DNA of 64,000 bases from Schleiferiaceae bacterium (GCA_018401735.1 JAGYKI010000001.1:124001-188000), one strand, 5' to 3'; shown: positions 17,565-26,710, numbered from the stretch's first letter. Notes: generated by a model from the letters alone, not told the origin. Numbers and translations are program-made.

Positions 17565-17597
17565 AAAAAGACCTCTAAAAGAGGCCTTTTCTTATTT
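17565..17597. terminator. Bidirectional terminator between prmC and the HU gene
   Basis: CCTCT (17572-17576) and AGAGG (17580-17584) with an AAA loop are flanked by an A-run on the left and a T-rich run on the right, so it can terminate transcription from either side. Confidence 0.8.
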
Positions 17598-17607
17598 TAT
17601 TCAGTGC

Positions 17608-17875
17608 TTAGAGCTTTGCGTTTAGCTCTGAACCAGCCTTAAATTTAGCTACAGTTTTTGCTGGAATCTGGATTGTAGCACCAGTTTGTGGGTTACGACC
17701 TTCACGTGCTGAACGCTCAGAAGTAGAGAATGTACCAAATCCTACTAATGAAACTCTACCACCACTAGCTAAAGTAGCAGATACACGATCAGTAAAAGAA
17801 TCTAAGGCTTTTTTGCGGCTGCTTTGAGATGCCTGCATCTTCTGCCATTGCATCAATTAGATCAGCTTTGTTCAT
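17608..17875 (-). pseudogene. HU-family DNA-binding protein, reading frame broken near its N-terminus
   Basis: HU is a small nucleoid protein of about 90 aa. From the ATG at 17873-17875 the frame reads MNKADLIDAMAEDAGISK, the standard Bacteroidota HU opening. The rest (KALDSFTDRVSATLASGG, then LVGFGTFSTSERSAREGRNP and a C-terminal IPAKTVAKFKAGSELNAKL) is in another frame. The switch lies within 17815-17828; two bases fewer than the family spacing are present, beside an A-run and where a GG would be expected. The rest is perfectly conserved. This fits an assembly error better than a decayed gene, but a real frameshift cannot be excluded. The downstream ORF has an ATG (17856) that could only produce an HU lacking the correct first helix. 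Confidence 0.85.
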
Positions 17876-18033
17876 TTCTTAATTTTTTTTGGTTAGACAA
17901 ATATCTCGAACACCAACAAATTTAACCGAAAGCCGCTATCTACCAACATTTCAGGCGAAAAAAGCATGTAATTGTTGAAAATTATAAACTTCTGTTAATA
18001 ACCTAAACGATTAAAGTGCTTGTAACCAAGTGT

Positions 18034-18975
18034 TTAAATTATTTTCGCGCCTTCTTCCAAGATGCGTCCATTTACGAAATCTTGTGCATTCATGCGTCTC
18101 TTCCCCTCTATTTGCAAGGCTTTGAGGCTTAATACGCCATCTTTTAGGTGTAAAATGATTTGATTTTTATTCCAAATTTCAATTTTACCGATATTGGATA
18201 AGGGTATATCTTCTAAAATTTCACTTGCAAATATCTTTAAACTTTTCTCTCCGTCTTTAGTCTGAAGGATAGTCCATGCTCCAGGAAAAGGAGACATTCC
18301 TCTAATAAGGTTGTAAATATGAGCCGTGCTATCTTTTAGATTAATCCTTAAATCATCTTTAAAGATTTTCGGAGCCTCCCTGCGATTGGGGACTTCACTT
18401 TGGGCTTGGGGTTTGAGATCACCTTTTTCAAGAGCGTTCGCGGTTTTTAAAACGAGCTCTGCCCCAATTATCATTAAGCGGTCGTGCAGAGATCCTGCAT
18501 CTTCATCGGCTGCAATGTCGGTTTCCGCTTGCAAGAGAATTTCGCCGGTATCAATGTTTTCATTTATAAAGAAAGTAGTTACACCCGTTTTTTTCTCGCC
18601 GTTAACAATAGCCCAATTAATGGGAGCGGCGCCGCGATAATTAGGTAAAAGTGAAGAGTGTAAGTTGAAAGTGCCTAATTTGGGTAAAGACCATAAAACC
18701 TCAGGTAACATGCGAAAAGCAACCACTATAAATAGATCGGCATTTAAAGATTTAATTTCCTTTAGAAAGTCTTCATCTTTTAACTTTACGGGCTGTAAAA
18801 TAGGGAGTCCGGCTTCTAAAGCAAATTGCTTCACCTCAGATTGATTTAATTTCCGTCCTCTGCCAGCGGGCTTATCTACGGAAGTAATAACCGCAACCAC
18901 TTCATGTTTACTAGCATGTAAAACTTTGAGGCTCTCCACAGCAAAGGCGGGAGTGCCCATAAATATAATTCGCAT
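18034..18975 (-). CDS. fmt: Methionyl-tRNA formyltransferase
   Basis: 313 aa, full length. Formylates initiator Met-tRNA with 10-formyl-THF. The N-terminus RIIFMGTPAFAVESL is diagnostic; the catalytic formyltransferase segment FNLHSSLLPNYRGAAPINWA includes the conserved His and the following region GVTTFFINENIDTGEILLQ. The C-terminal OB-fold that contacts tRNA is present (about residues 205-313). It precedes the DUF6588 gene start on the same strand by 14 bp in coordinate order, so the two may share a transcript (DUF6588 first). Confidence 0.96.
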   Translation of the reverse strand: MRIIFMGTPAFAVESLKVLHASKHEVVAVITSVDKPAGRGRKLNQSEVKQFALEAGLPILQPVKLKDEDFLKEIKSLNADLFIVVAFRMLPEVLWSLPKLGTFNLHSSLLPNYRGAAPINWAIVNGEKKTGVTTFFINENIDTGEILLQAETDIAADEDAGSLHDRLMIIGAELVLKTANALEKGDLKPQAQSEVPNRREAPKIFKDDLRINLKDSTAHIYNLIRGMSPFPGAWTILQTKDGEKSLKIFASEILEDIPLSNIGKIEIWNKNQIILHLKDGVLSLKALQIEGKRRMNAQDFVNGRILEEGAKII

Positions 18976-18989
18976 AAAAGTCTTTATGT

Positions 18990-20009
18990 TTATAAATCCC
19001 AGCTTAAGCCTAGGTTTAAGGTAAGGGCATTAAATGCTCCAAAGGTGTAATCTGCGCTAACCAAACCAACCAGTAAAAACTTAGCTCGAATACCAACATT
19101 TCCAGCAAAACCAGAACTTTCATTACTACTAAAAGATAGTGGATCTTTTATCTGCTGCTCGGGATTTAGAATATTAGTGGGGTCGATATATTCATATGTG
19201 CCGAGTAAATTGACGTCAGCATTATTAATATTATAACCTGCTCCTGCATAAAAAGTAAGGAAAAGCAATTTCTTAGAAACCAATAATCGGGTAATTAGGG
19301 AATTAACATCAAGGGTAACTTCCTTATCATTTCCGCTACCAGGCTCTAATTCTTGGCTATAACTTAAACTAGAATAGGCTACGAAGGCCGAAAAACTAAA
19401 GGGTAGTAATTTCCCTTTCGGTAGATAGCGTAGCAAATCATGCTTTAAGGCTAGCCCCCACTGGCTCACATTCGACCCATCTATAAAAGTGGCACCGCTT
19501 GAGGGTAAGAAACGTCCCTTTAACTCAAAATCGAAGGGAAGACCCACACCCGCTTGAATTCCAGCCATAGGCATTACACCTATACCAATTCCGCTGGGCA
19601 TATTGAATTGAGAACTAACTAATCCTCCAAAAGCGGGGTTTGAATAACGCAAAGCCACACCAGGGCTTTCAGAACCAAATACAGTAGGTGTTACATTATC
19701 ATTAGGGTTCACCAATTCCAATTGCTGCAAACGATTCTCGTCAATTGTGAAGCTTTTCATTTCACTGGGCACCATACTAATGGAAGGAATAAGCGATATT
19801 TCAAAGCGCAATGTTTTACGGACCTTTGCGGTATTGTACCAACCATTCGTAGTAGAATAGGAGAGTGCATCTGCGAAAGGGCTTAAATAACCTTCGCCTA
19901 AATATTGAATATCTGCAGCTGTACCAGCAATTGCATTACTAGGATTTATTTGAGCTTGAATGTCGCTGCCAAAAATGAAAACAGCTAGAAGTAGGCTAAG
20001 TTTTTTCAT
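18990..20009 (-). CDS. DUF6588 outer-membrane protein
   Basis: 339 aa with a signal peptide (residues 1-19, ending IQAQ). The mature part opens INPSNAIAGTAADIQYLGEGYLSP and continues as strand-rich segments ending LVSADYTFGAFNALTLNLGLSW, typical of a Bacteroidota outer-membrane beta barrel of the DUF6588 family. The function is unknown. It is followed on the same strand by fmt. Confidence 0.75.
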   Translation of the reverse strand: MKKLSLLLAVFIFGSDIQAQINPSNAIAGTAADIQYLGEGYLSPFADALSYSTTNGWYNTAKVRKTLRFEISLIPSISMVPSEMKSFTIDENRLQQLELVNPNDNVTPTVFGSESPGVALRYSNPAFGGLVSSQFNMPSGIGIGVMPMAGIQAGVGLPFDFELKGRFLPSSGATFIDGSNVSQWGLALKHDLLRYLPKGKLLPFSFSAFVAYSSLSYSQELEPGSGNDKEVTLDVNSLITRLLVSKKLLFLTFYAGAGYNINNADVNLLGTYEYIDPTNILNPEQQIKDPLSFSSNESSGFAGNVGIRAKFLLVGLVSADYTFGAFNALTLNLGLSWDL

Positions 20010-20054
20010 GAGAATTTAATTGATTGGGCCTCAAAGATAGTAAAAGCTCCAGGG

Positions 20055-21947
20055 CTATAGCTTCACCAGTTTATCATTTTTAAGACCAACTATCTCTTCC
20101 TTTAAAAGAAGTCGAAGAACATTTAGATAGTGACTTTCTTTGTTTACAGCTGTTTCAAATTCGTGCAAGCTCATCTGATGGCTTGTTATTAAATTTAAAA
20201 TTTGTGTTTTAATATATTCCTCACTACCCGCTTTTTGCAAGCGTTTTTTAGTACGGCAAACATCGCAAGTGCCGCAATCTTCCTTAAGGTTTTCGCCAAA
20301 ATAGGCCAGTATGGTTTTGCTCCGGCAGAGGTCATCGCTATTAATAAACTCTTCGACCGCTGCCAGTCTCTTGGCCAATTCCGCTTTACGGAATTCAATA
20401 TTCTCTTCGCTTAGCAGAAGATCTTTGCTGTTGGCTCTTTCGCGTAATAAACTTAATCCCGCTTCACCTGATTCTTCTTGGTAACTAATCATTCCGTGAT
20501 TATTTAATTCACGTAAAAAGCTTTTAAGTTTATATACACTGGTATTGAGCCGCCGGGCAATAAGGTTTTCATCGATTCGCAAGTATTCCACGTCTAAGCC
20601 GCCATAAGAACGAGTTAGTAGTTTGATAACATCATCCATTTTAGGATTGCGTAATTGATAGTCGTAGAGGGTTCTGCGATCGGCTTTAATCATCATGCGC
20701 GATTGACTAAAGGCACGTTCGTTAAATTCCAATACACCTTCTTTGTTTAAGATTCGCAGGGCGTGGTATAGCTTAAAAGGACTCAAACGGTACTGATTAG
20801 AAAAATCATTTAAGTCTAGTCCAAAAGTGCTACCCTCTTCCGATCCTGCGGCGATTTGTAAGTAATTGATTAGGGCCTTATAAACGCGCAGTAAATACTC
20901 CCGATCAGGAAAGGAGTCGAGGTAACGTGCTTTTAAACTTTTAATATCGTTCGGGCCCACTAAAACAATGGAGTAGGCCTTTTGTCCGTCGCGGGCCGCC
21001 CGACCAGCCTCCTGAAAATAAGCTTCTAATGAATCGGGTAAGTCTAGGTGCAGCACTAATCTAACATCTGGCTTATCGATCCCCATTCCAAAAGCATTGG
21101 TGCAAACCATAATGCGTAATTCATTCTTTACCCAAGCATTTTGGCGATTTTGCCGCTCATCTACCTTTAGTCCCGCATGGTAATAATCGGCCGAGTAGCC
21201 CATACTGCTTAGCCATTTACTCACTTCAACTACGCCTTTGCGATTGCGAAGGTAGATTATGGCACTGCCTGGAATTCGATTGAGGATTTCGAGACAGGAC
21301 TCCATTTTATTTTCAGTTTTACGCACATTATAGCTTAACTCGGGGCGCAGAAAGCTTTTTTGAAAAACAGCCCCATTATTAAAGGCTAGTTTAGCCCGAA
21401 TATCTTCTACTACTTCGGGGGTAGCAGTAGCCGTAAGTGCTATTACCGGTAAATTGGGCTTCAATTCCCTTAGTTTAGCAATATTTAGGTAGGCTGGTCT
21501 AAAATCGTAGCCCCACTGACTAATGCAATGCGCTTCATCAACCACGATAAGGTTGACATTAATATACTGCAGTCTATTGAGTAGCTTCTCATTATCAATA
21601 CTTTCGGGCGATAGATAAATAAATTTATAATAACCATTGGCCGCATTTTGCAAAGCCAATTCACGTTCACTAGCGCTAATGCTAGAGTTTAAGGCTATGG
21701 CATTAATCCCTTTTTCTTTTAGGTTTTGCACCTGATCGGCCATTAAAGCAATAAGCGGCGAAATAACCAAGGCCGTTCCTTCCATGGCAATTGCGGGCAC
21801 TTGAAAGCAGATCGATTTTCCACCGCCCGTAGGCAGAAGTGCAAGGGTATCTTTTCCTTGCAAGGCAGAGTTTATAATATCTTCTTGTAAAGGCCTAAAT
21901 TGATCGTAGTGCCAAAAGTCTTTGAGGATTTTGTGAATTCCTGTCAC
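20055..21947 (-). CDS. recQ: RecQ-family ATP-dependent DNA helicase, HRDC-less
   Basis: 630 aa. 3'-5' DNA helicase of recombination repair. Motif 0/I FRPLQEDIINSAL and LPTGGGKSICFQVPA, motif II VDEAHCISQWGYDFRPAY, motif III ALTATAT, motif V/VI AFGMGIDKPDVR and QEAGRAARDGQ are present. The RecQ zinc-binding Cys set is visible late in the protein (C-R-S-K...CGTCDVCR), followed by a winged-helix-like part. The C-terminal HRDC domain of E. coli RecQ is absent. A second RecQ may exist elsewhere, as Bacteroidota often have two. Its start overlaps the AAA protein stop by 4 bp. Confidence 0.93.
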   Translation of the reverse strand: MTGIHKILKDFWHYDQFRPLQEDIINSALQGKDTLALLPTGGGKSICFQVPAIAMEGTALVISPLIALMADQVQNLKEKGINAIALNSSISASERELALQNAANGYYKFIYLSPESIDNEKLLNRLQYINVNLIVVDEAHCISQWGYDFRPAYLNIAKLRELKPNLPVIALTATATPEVVEDIRAKLAFNNGAVFQKSFLRPELSYNVRKTENKMESCLEILNRIPGSAIIYLRNRKGVVEVSKWLSSMGYSADYYHAGLKVDERQNRQNAWVKNELRIMVCTNAFGMGIDKPDVRLVLHLDLPDSLEAYFQEAGRAARDGQKAYSIVLVGPNDIKSLKARYLDSFPDREYLLRVYKALINYLQIAAGSEEGSTFGLDLNDFSNQYRLSPFKLYHALRILNKEGVLEFNERAFSQSRMMIKADRRTLYDYQLRNPKMDDVIKLLTRSYGGLDVEYLRIDENLIARRLNTSVYKLKSFLRELNNHGMISYQEESGEAGLSLLRERANSKDLLLSEENIEFRKAELAKRLAAVEEFINSDDLCRSKTILAYFGENLKEDCGTCDVCRTKKRLQKAGSEEYIKTQILNLITSHQMSLHEFETAVNKESHYLNVLRLLLKEEIVGLKNDKLVKL

Positions 21948-22477
21948 TTAAGGCCTAGTCTTTTTAAGATGAAGAGAACCCGTTCTTCGGGGCTGAGCTT
22001 AGGCACTTCGGTTATTTGATAACCAAAAAATTCATAAATGTCTTTTAGCGCCGCGTGAATCTCCAACATTAACTGTGTGTCTTCCCAACGCACTTCGTCG
22101 TTGCCATAAATTTCTTCCCAAGGTGGCGTTAAAAATACTTCCTTGTGGTAAATTAAGCCAGCAGCTTCCTCTTCTAGTGCATGGTTTTGAAGCCCATCTC
22201 TGCGCAAGTAGCCCAAATTATCGGGCACGCCACGATCGTAAAAATTATAGGCATTTGCCTGAGCGTTAAAATACTGTTCTTTCTGACGTTTAAATAGTTC
22301 AAAGCCGAAATCAGCATGGTTTTTCCAAGGAACTAAATCCGTTCCTAAATCTTGTTGTTCAGCAATTAGGGCCCTCGCCATTTCAAGATGAATAGGATAG
22401 CCGCGTTTTTCTAAAAGGCTGAGTATAGTGCTTTTCCCTGTTCCTGGGGCGCCGGTAATAACCACGCGATTTGTCAT
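21944..22477 (-). CDS. AAA_28-type P-loop NTPase
   Basis: 177 aa. Walker A is GAPGTGKST near residues 8-17 and is followed by an LLEKRGYPIHLEMARALI helix; the DRGVPDNLGYL segment (about 100-110) fits the lid/substrate region of small kinases. This matches the AAA_28 family, related to NadR-like kinases and ATPases of unknown substrate. Nothing identifies the substrate here. Coupled to recQ (4-bp overlap) and preceded by the Mpo1-like gene. Confidence 0.82.
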   Translation of the reverse strand: MTNRVVITGAPGTGKSTILSLLEKRGYPIHLEMARALIAEQQDLGTDLVPWKNHADFGFELFKRQKEQYFNAQANAYNFYDRGVPDNLGYLRRDGLQNHALEEEAAGLIYHKEVFLTPPWEEIYGNDEVRWEDTQLMLEIHAALKDIYEFFGYQITEVPKLSPEERVLFILKRLGLK

Positions 22478-22480
22478 TAA

Positions 22481-22960
22481 CTAGTATTTTATTCCAAGGC
22501 TGCGATAAATGAAGCCTAATATCCAAGCTGGCCCAATTAATAAGAATTGTAGATCCTTTAAAAAAGAGGGTTTCTTGCCTTCAATATGATGCCCGATGAA
22601 TTGGCCAATCCAAGCCAGTACAAAAATAATTAAGCTCGATGACCAAAGGGGTATGGGCGCCATTTTTAAATAAACAATTCCCTGTAAACAAAGAAATGAA
22701 AATATGGCAATGCCAATAAAAATGGGGATGGACAGTCTTAAGTAGAATAAAAGGCCGATTAAAATCAATAAACTACCAAAATGCAGGTAATCTTGTAAGT
22801 TCGCTGGCGCAGATGCGAAAAGTGAAGCTGTGGGAATAGAAGCCAATAAGGCTACAATGCTGAAGAATATTAGGGGTACGCAGATATAGTGAATGGATTT
22901 ATTCGTGGCATTTTGATGACTAACTGCGTACTCATCGAACCAATTTTGAATGCTTTTCAT
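22481..22960 (-). CDS. Mpo1-like / DUF962 membrane protein
   Basis: 159 aa with four to five membrane helices. It has the family motif WFDEYAVSHQNATNKSIHYICVPL at the N-terminus (conserved His and Asn) and IGHHIEGKKPSF near the C-terminus, which carries the second His pair. Yeast Mpo1 is a Fe(II)-dependent 2-hydroxy fatty acid dioxygenase, and the His residues correspond to its metal ligands; the bacterial role is not established. First gene of the minus-strand run down to recQ, divergent from the DUF493 gene. Confidence 0.85.
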   Translation of the reverse strand: MKSIQNWFDEYAVSHQNATNKSIHYICVPLIFFSIVALLASIPTASLFASAPANLQDYLHFGSLLILIGLLFYLRLSIPIFIGIAIFSFLCLQGIVYLKMAPIPLWSSSLIIFVLAWIGQFIGHHIEGKKPSFLKDLQFLLIGPAWILGFIYRSLGIKY

Positions 22961-23013
22961 AATTCTACAAATTAGACTTGCCTAAATTAAAGAAGTTTTC
23001 AAATTTTGAGGCC

Positions 23014-23295
23014 ATGGAAGACAATAAAGCAAAATACGATAAATTAAAAGAGCAATTAGGCCAAAGTACCACTTGGCCAAGCCTATATATGTTCAAGTTT
23101 ATCGTTCCTGCAGAGAATGAAAAGATAGCTCAAGTTGAGGGTCTTTTTAATAGCAAGGAATCGCAAATTCAGATTCGTGAATCACGCAAAGGCAACTTCG
23201 TTAGCATTACCGCCAAGGAGATGATGATGAGTCCTGATAAGGTAATTGAACGCTACTTGGAAGCGGAGGGTATTGAAGGATTAATATCATTATAA
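23014..23295 (+). CDS. DUF493 family protein (YbeD-like)
   Basis: 93 aa from the ATG at 23014; an earlier in-frame TTG (22978) adds residues without family support. It has the ferredoxin-like DUF493 pattern: WPSLYMFKFIVPAENEKIAQVE, then ESRKGNFVSITAKEMMMSPDKVIERYL. Small ACT-like regulatory fold, function unknown. It meets the CPXCG gene tail to tail with 1 bp between the stops. Confidence 0.88.
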   Translation: MEDNKAKYDKLKEQLGQSTTWPSLYMFKFIVPAENEKIAQVEGLFNSKESQIQIRESRKGNFVSITAKEMMMSPDKVIERYLEAEGIEGLISL

Positions 23296-23296
23296 C

Positions 23297-23479
23297 TTAT
23301 TGTTCGATAGACTGATAACTAAACTCAGTTAAAGTGAAATTATGTGCAATAATTGTAAACTCAATGGGGTTGCAACAACGTTCACAATCTTCAATATATT
23401 CTTGCTCGCTTACGCTAAGATCGGCCAAAATTGAAGATTCACTAAAGCAATACGGACAGGTATAAAATATCTCTTCCAC
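23297..23479 (-). CDS. CPXCG-motif cysteine-rich small protein
   Basis: 60 aa. Cys8 and Cys11 (CPYC) and a second pair at Cys32 and Cys35 (CERCC), about 20 residues apart, form a zinc-ribbon layout. Family members normally have Gly after the first pair; this one has Phe. Function unknown. It follows the Fpg-like gene without any gap, so the two are in one operon. Confidence 0.8.
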   Translation of the reverse strand: MEEIFYTCPYCFSESSILADLSVSEQEYIEDCERCCNPIEFTIIAHNFTLTEFSYQSIEQ

Positions 23480-24268
23480 TTATAGAAATTGTTTTTCTGG
23501 AACAATAAAAGTACCTCTGCCACCTACCACTAATCGCTCTACTGGACTGTTGGGATGTGATGGGTGTAAGGCGTCGATTTTGCGATAATTAACAAAGAAA
23601 TCGGCTGGGAAATTGCCGTAATGCGTGTCTTCGGCGATGGCTATCGCGATTATTTCTTGTCCAGCCTTGTATAATTTAGCTAATTCGGCTTCGCTTATAT
23701 CCTTGCTTATTCTTAGAGGATGAATGCCCGCTTCGAAGAGCATTTCATCAGCAATCCAATTTCCTATTCCGGCAAAAAGTTTCTGATTGAGAAGACTGGT
23801 TTTAATGGCGACCGTTGGTTTTTTGAGTCTTTCTTTAAAGTATTCCAAACTAATGGTTAGGAAGTCATCGCCAATTTTAGCAGCTTTTTGGTAAGCTTGC
23901 GGATTATCTACAATTTCGATTACCCCAAATTTACGTAAATCACAAAAGGCGAGCTTCTCGCCGCTTTCAAAATGGAAAACCAAACGTGCGTATTTGGGGA
24001 GATTATCACCCTGAAAAAGCACTAAATTGCCAGTCATGCCAAAGTGTAAATGCAAGTATTGTCCCGTGGAAATACGTGCAAAGAGATATTTTCCAATGCG
24101 TTCGGTTTCAGTGAATCGTTGTCCGATTAAGCTTTTCTCTATGACCTCGGGAGTACTTTTATACACTTTAGCAAGTTCGTCGAGGAAGTCAAGTTGGATA
24201 ATGGTTTTTTCTAGGGCGCATTCGTTAAAGTAACGACGCATTATTTCTACTTCGGGAAGTTCTGGCAT
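23480..24268 (-). CDS. Fpg/Nei-family DNA glycosylase with degenerate zinc finger
   Basis: 262 aa from the ATG at 24268 (MPELPEVEIMRRYF). Pro2 and Glu3 are the catalytic residues after Met removal, so the longer in-frame start at 24376 is excluded. The catalytic Lys region GKYLFA, the LHLHFGMTGNL strand and the helix-two-turn-helix LLNQKLFAGIGNWIADEM are present. The C-terminal element retains GGRGTF with its DNA-contacting Arg, but the four zinc Cys are gone: the first pair reads HPSH and the second VPEK. A beta-hairpin 'zincless finger', as known for NEIL1-like enzymes, is likely. Base excision repair of oxidised purines or pyrimidines is inferred. Confidence 0.88.
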   Translation of the reverse strand: MPELPEVEIMRRYFNECALEKTIIQLDFLDELAKVYKSTPEVIEKSLIGQRFTETERIGKYLFARISTGQYLHLHFGMTGNLVLFQGDNLPKYARLVFHFESGEKLAFCDLRKFGVIEIVDNPQAYQKAAKIGDDFLTISLEYFKERLKKPTVAIKTSLLNQKLFAGIGNWIADEMLFEAGIHPLRISKDISEAELAKLYKAGQEIIAIAIAEDTHYGNFPADFFVNYRKIDALHPSHPNSPVERLVVGGRGTFIVPEKQFL

Positions 24269-24444
24269 GAAAAAGATTTGAGTGTAAACAATGCTCAGCT
24301 GAGAAGGTTTACATTCCAAGCGTTTCATTAAATTAAGGCTAGCGACCAATTTAATATGCCTATTAAATGTGCACAAATAAGTCTTTATGGTTTTCCAAAA
24401 ATCAATCTCGGCTTAATACCTTTACCCTTTAAAACTCATTCCAT

Positions 24445-25776
24445 TTGTTTGCTATAGTTGATATTGAAACCACAGGAAGTTATGCCAAGGCAAATAATAT
24501 CACCGAAATTGCGATCTGCATAAGCGATGGACAAAATATAATTGATGAATATTCTAGCCTAATAAAGCCCGAACGCAGCATTCCTTTGAGTATTACGGCC
24601 CTAACCGGTATCGACGATAATATGGTTTCTGATGCGCCCGCTTTTAAAGATATTGCTACCGACATCTTAGCTTTTTTAGGCGACTATACCTTTGTAGCGC
24701 ACAATGTCAGCTTCGACTTAAGTTTTATCCAGGCCGCATTTAAAGAGCTAGGTATAAATTATAATCCCAAACGTTTGTGCACTGTGCGCTACGGCAGAAG
24801 GGTAGAGCCAGGCTTGCGTTCTTACAGTTTGAAAAATATTAGCAGTCATTTTGGTCTTTATAACCAGTCTGCTCACCGGGCTTGGGGTGATGCCAGGGTA
24901 ACCGCCCAGTTATTGCATAAGTTATTAGCAAAAGATAAGTCGGGAGAATGGCAGATGATGATTCGAAAGAATAGCGGCGAAATCAACTTACCTTCTAATC
25001 TTAAAGCCGACGATTATCACAATTTGCCCGATGCTCCAGGGGTCTATTATTTTCACAATAAATCTGGAAAGCCTATTTACATTGGCAAAGCGACGCGACT
25101 AAAACAAAGAGTAAGCACCCATTTTACGGCAGAAAAAAGCTCGGCAAAGAGTGCCGGGTTTAAACGGGAAATTCACTCTATCAGCTATCAGCTTAGCGGC
25201 AGTACCTTAATGGCTGGTCTTATAGAAGATGAGGAGATTCGTAAATATTGGCCCGAGTATAATCAGGCTCAGAAGAAGCCGAAAATCCGCTTTGGGATTT
25301 TTCCTTATAAAGATCAAAAGGGTAATAACTGCTTGGTTGTAAATAGGATAGGGGTTCAGCAAAACTATTGGTTAGATTTTTACTCTTTAGATAAGGCACG
25401 TACTTGGCTAGCAGCTAAGGCAGAAGAGTATCAATTGGCAGAAAGTCTCTGTGGCTTCCCCAATAGCAGTATTAGCATTGATGAGGAAAAGCATAACAAC
25501 AATTTTGCGCGCCTAGAGGCGGACTTGAATAAGCTAAAGGAGCAGCAAATAATACTTTCTCGTGGTCGCACCGAAGAGGAGCAGGGTTTTATTTGTATAG
25601 AAAATGGTCAATTAGTGGCTACCGGTTTTGTACCTAATTCTGAGTCCATCAGCAGTATGGAAGATTTAGAGCACTTTTTAGAGTTGCGTTCCAGTTCTTC
25701 TACTATTGGTGGATTGATTCGTCAGGCCTTAGAATCGCGGAAATACCAAATTATTAAAGTGCCGCTAAAAAATTAA
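24445..25776 (+). CDS. DEDDh exonuclease fused to a GIY-YIG nuclease
   Basis: 443 aa. Residues 1-160 are a DnaQ/epsilon-type 3'-5' exonuclease with Asp6, Glu8, Asp91, His144 and Asp149 as the DEDDh set (IVDIETTG, HNVSFDLSF, HRAWGDARV). Residues about 195-275 are a UvrC-type GIY-YIG domain: DAPGVYYF, YIGKATRLKQRV and an EEIRKYWPEYN segment. The rest resembles the C-terminal part of the Cho-like fusion proteins of Bacteroidota, probably used in DNA repair. The start is TTG (24445): an in-frame stop at 24430 leaves no ATG, and starting at the first internal Met would delete the catalytic Asp and Glu. It overlaps the convergent hydrolase by 23 bp. Confidence 0.88.
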   Translation: MFAIVDIETTGSYAKANNITEIAICISDGQNIIDEYSSLIKPERSIPLSITALTGIDDNMVSDAPAFKDIATDILAFLGDYTFVAHNVSFDLSFIQAAFKELGINYNPKRLCTVRYGRRVEPGLRSYSLKNISSHFGLYNQSAHRAWGDARVTAQLLHKLLAKDKSGEWQMMIRKNSGEINLPSNLKADDYHNLPDAPGVYYFHNKSGKPIYIGKATRLKQRVSTHFTAEKSSAKSAGFKREIHSISYQLSGSTLMAGLIEDEEIRKYWPEYNQAQKKPKIRFGIFPYKDQKGNNCLVVNRIGVQQNYWLDFYSLDKARTWLAAKAEEYQLAESLCGFPNSSISIDEEKHNNNFARLEADLNKLKEQQIILSRGRTEEEQGFICIENGQLVATGFVPNSESISSMEDLEHFLELRSSSSTIGGLIRQALESRKYQIIKVPLKN

Positions 25777-26605
25777 AGCAGGCAGCTAATAATTGTTGGC
25801 TATGTGCTGGCAAAGCATCTCCCTTAAAGGGATGAACACGCCCAAAAGTATGATTAGCCCCTTCAATAATCGCCACTTTAGCTTGTGGATTGCATTCTTT
25901 TAAGGTGTAAGCATCTTTTACAAAAACCGCTTCATCCTCATCACCATGGGCGATGAGCCAAGGGATTTCAATCTTACGAGCGCTTGTCTCTATATCTAGA
26001 GTGGCTTTATTATTTTGCCATTCTTCAAAAAGCTCAAAACCAATAGGCAGATCTTGCTTGGTGCGGCTATTCGGACGATAGAATACACCTTTTTCGCGCC
26101 ATTGATCAATTTCATCGGGATCTAAATTAGACCAAGGAGTTTTTGCATGAGCAACGGAAGCCCAGGTTATTAAACCGTTTAAGCGAGCATTTTCAGGAGC
26201 GTTTAAAATTACATCGGCGCCACCGCGACTGTGACCAATTAAAACAATCTTTTTAAAGGCAGGACCTAAATCTCTTTCTAAAATATCATCTACGAAAGTG
26301 AAAATTTGTGCTAAGTCAAACTGCCTTTTTAAATAGGTATCCTGAGCATAGGCGGCCAAGTTATAAAACTCTTCTAAATGCGTAGGAGTCGTTCCGTTGT
26401 GCGAAAAGTTAAACTTTAAGAAAGCCCAATCCTGCTTACTAAATTCTTGGGCTATTTTATTCATGCCGCCCCAATCTTTAAAACCATTAATGCCGTGGGC
26501 ATAAATTACTAAGCCCTTAATATTGCTTAGGTCTACAGGTATAGTTAAATCAGCTGCCATTGGCAGTGCATTGAAACCGGAGATGGTATAGTTAATTTTT
26601 TTCAA
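25754..26605 (-). CDS. Alpha/beta hydrolase (dienelactone-hydrolase or lipase-like)
   Basis: 283 aa. The alpha/beta fold is clear: VIYAHGINGFKDWGG (oxyanion strand), the nucleophile elbow GHSRGGADVI with Ser at about residue 125, an acid in HGDEDEAVF and the catalytic His in GANHTFGRVHP. No signal peptide, so cytoplasmic. Substrate unknown. The last 23 bp overlap the end of the exonuclease gene, tail to tail. Confidence 0.88.
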   Translation of the reverse strand: MKKINYTISGFNALPMAADLTIPVDLSNIKGLVIYAHGINGFKDWGGMNKIAQEFSKQDWAFLKFNFSHNGTTPTHLEEFYNLAAYAQDTYLKRQFDLAQIFTFVDDILERDLGPAFKKIVLIGHSRGGADVILNAPENARLNGLITWASVAHAKTPWSNLDPDEIDQWREKGVFYRPNSRTKQDLPIGFELFEEWQNNKATLDIETSARKIEIPWLIAHGDEDEAVFVKDAYTLKECNPQAKVAIIEGANHTFGRVHPFKGDALPAHSQQLLAACFNFLAAL

Positions 26606-26710
26606 AGGGTAATAGTGATTTAAGGGGTAATGTAAAAGCTAAAAAGGCAATTTGCTAAATTAAGATCGAACTCTCGTTAAATTGCGATAGTAGGCCCCAT
26701 CATTTAAAAT

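Noticed and set aside
24269..24376. 36-residue extension of the Fpg-like protein
   Set aside because: The catalytic Pro must be residue 2, which fixes the start at 24268.
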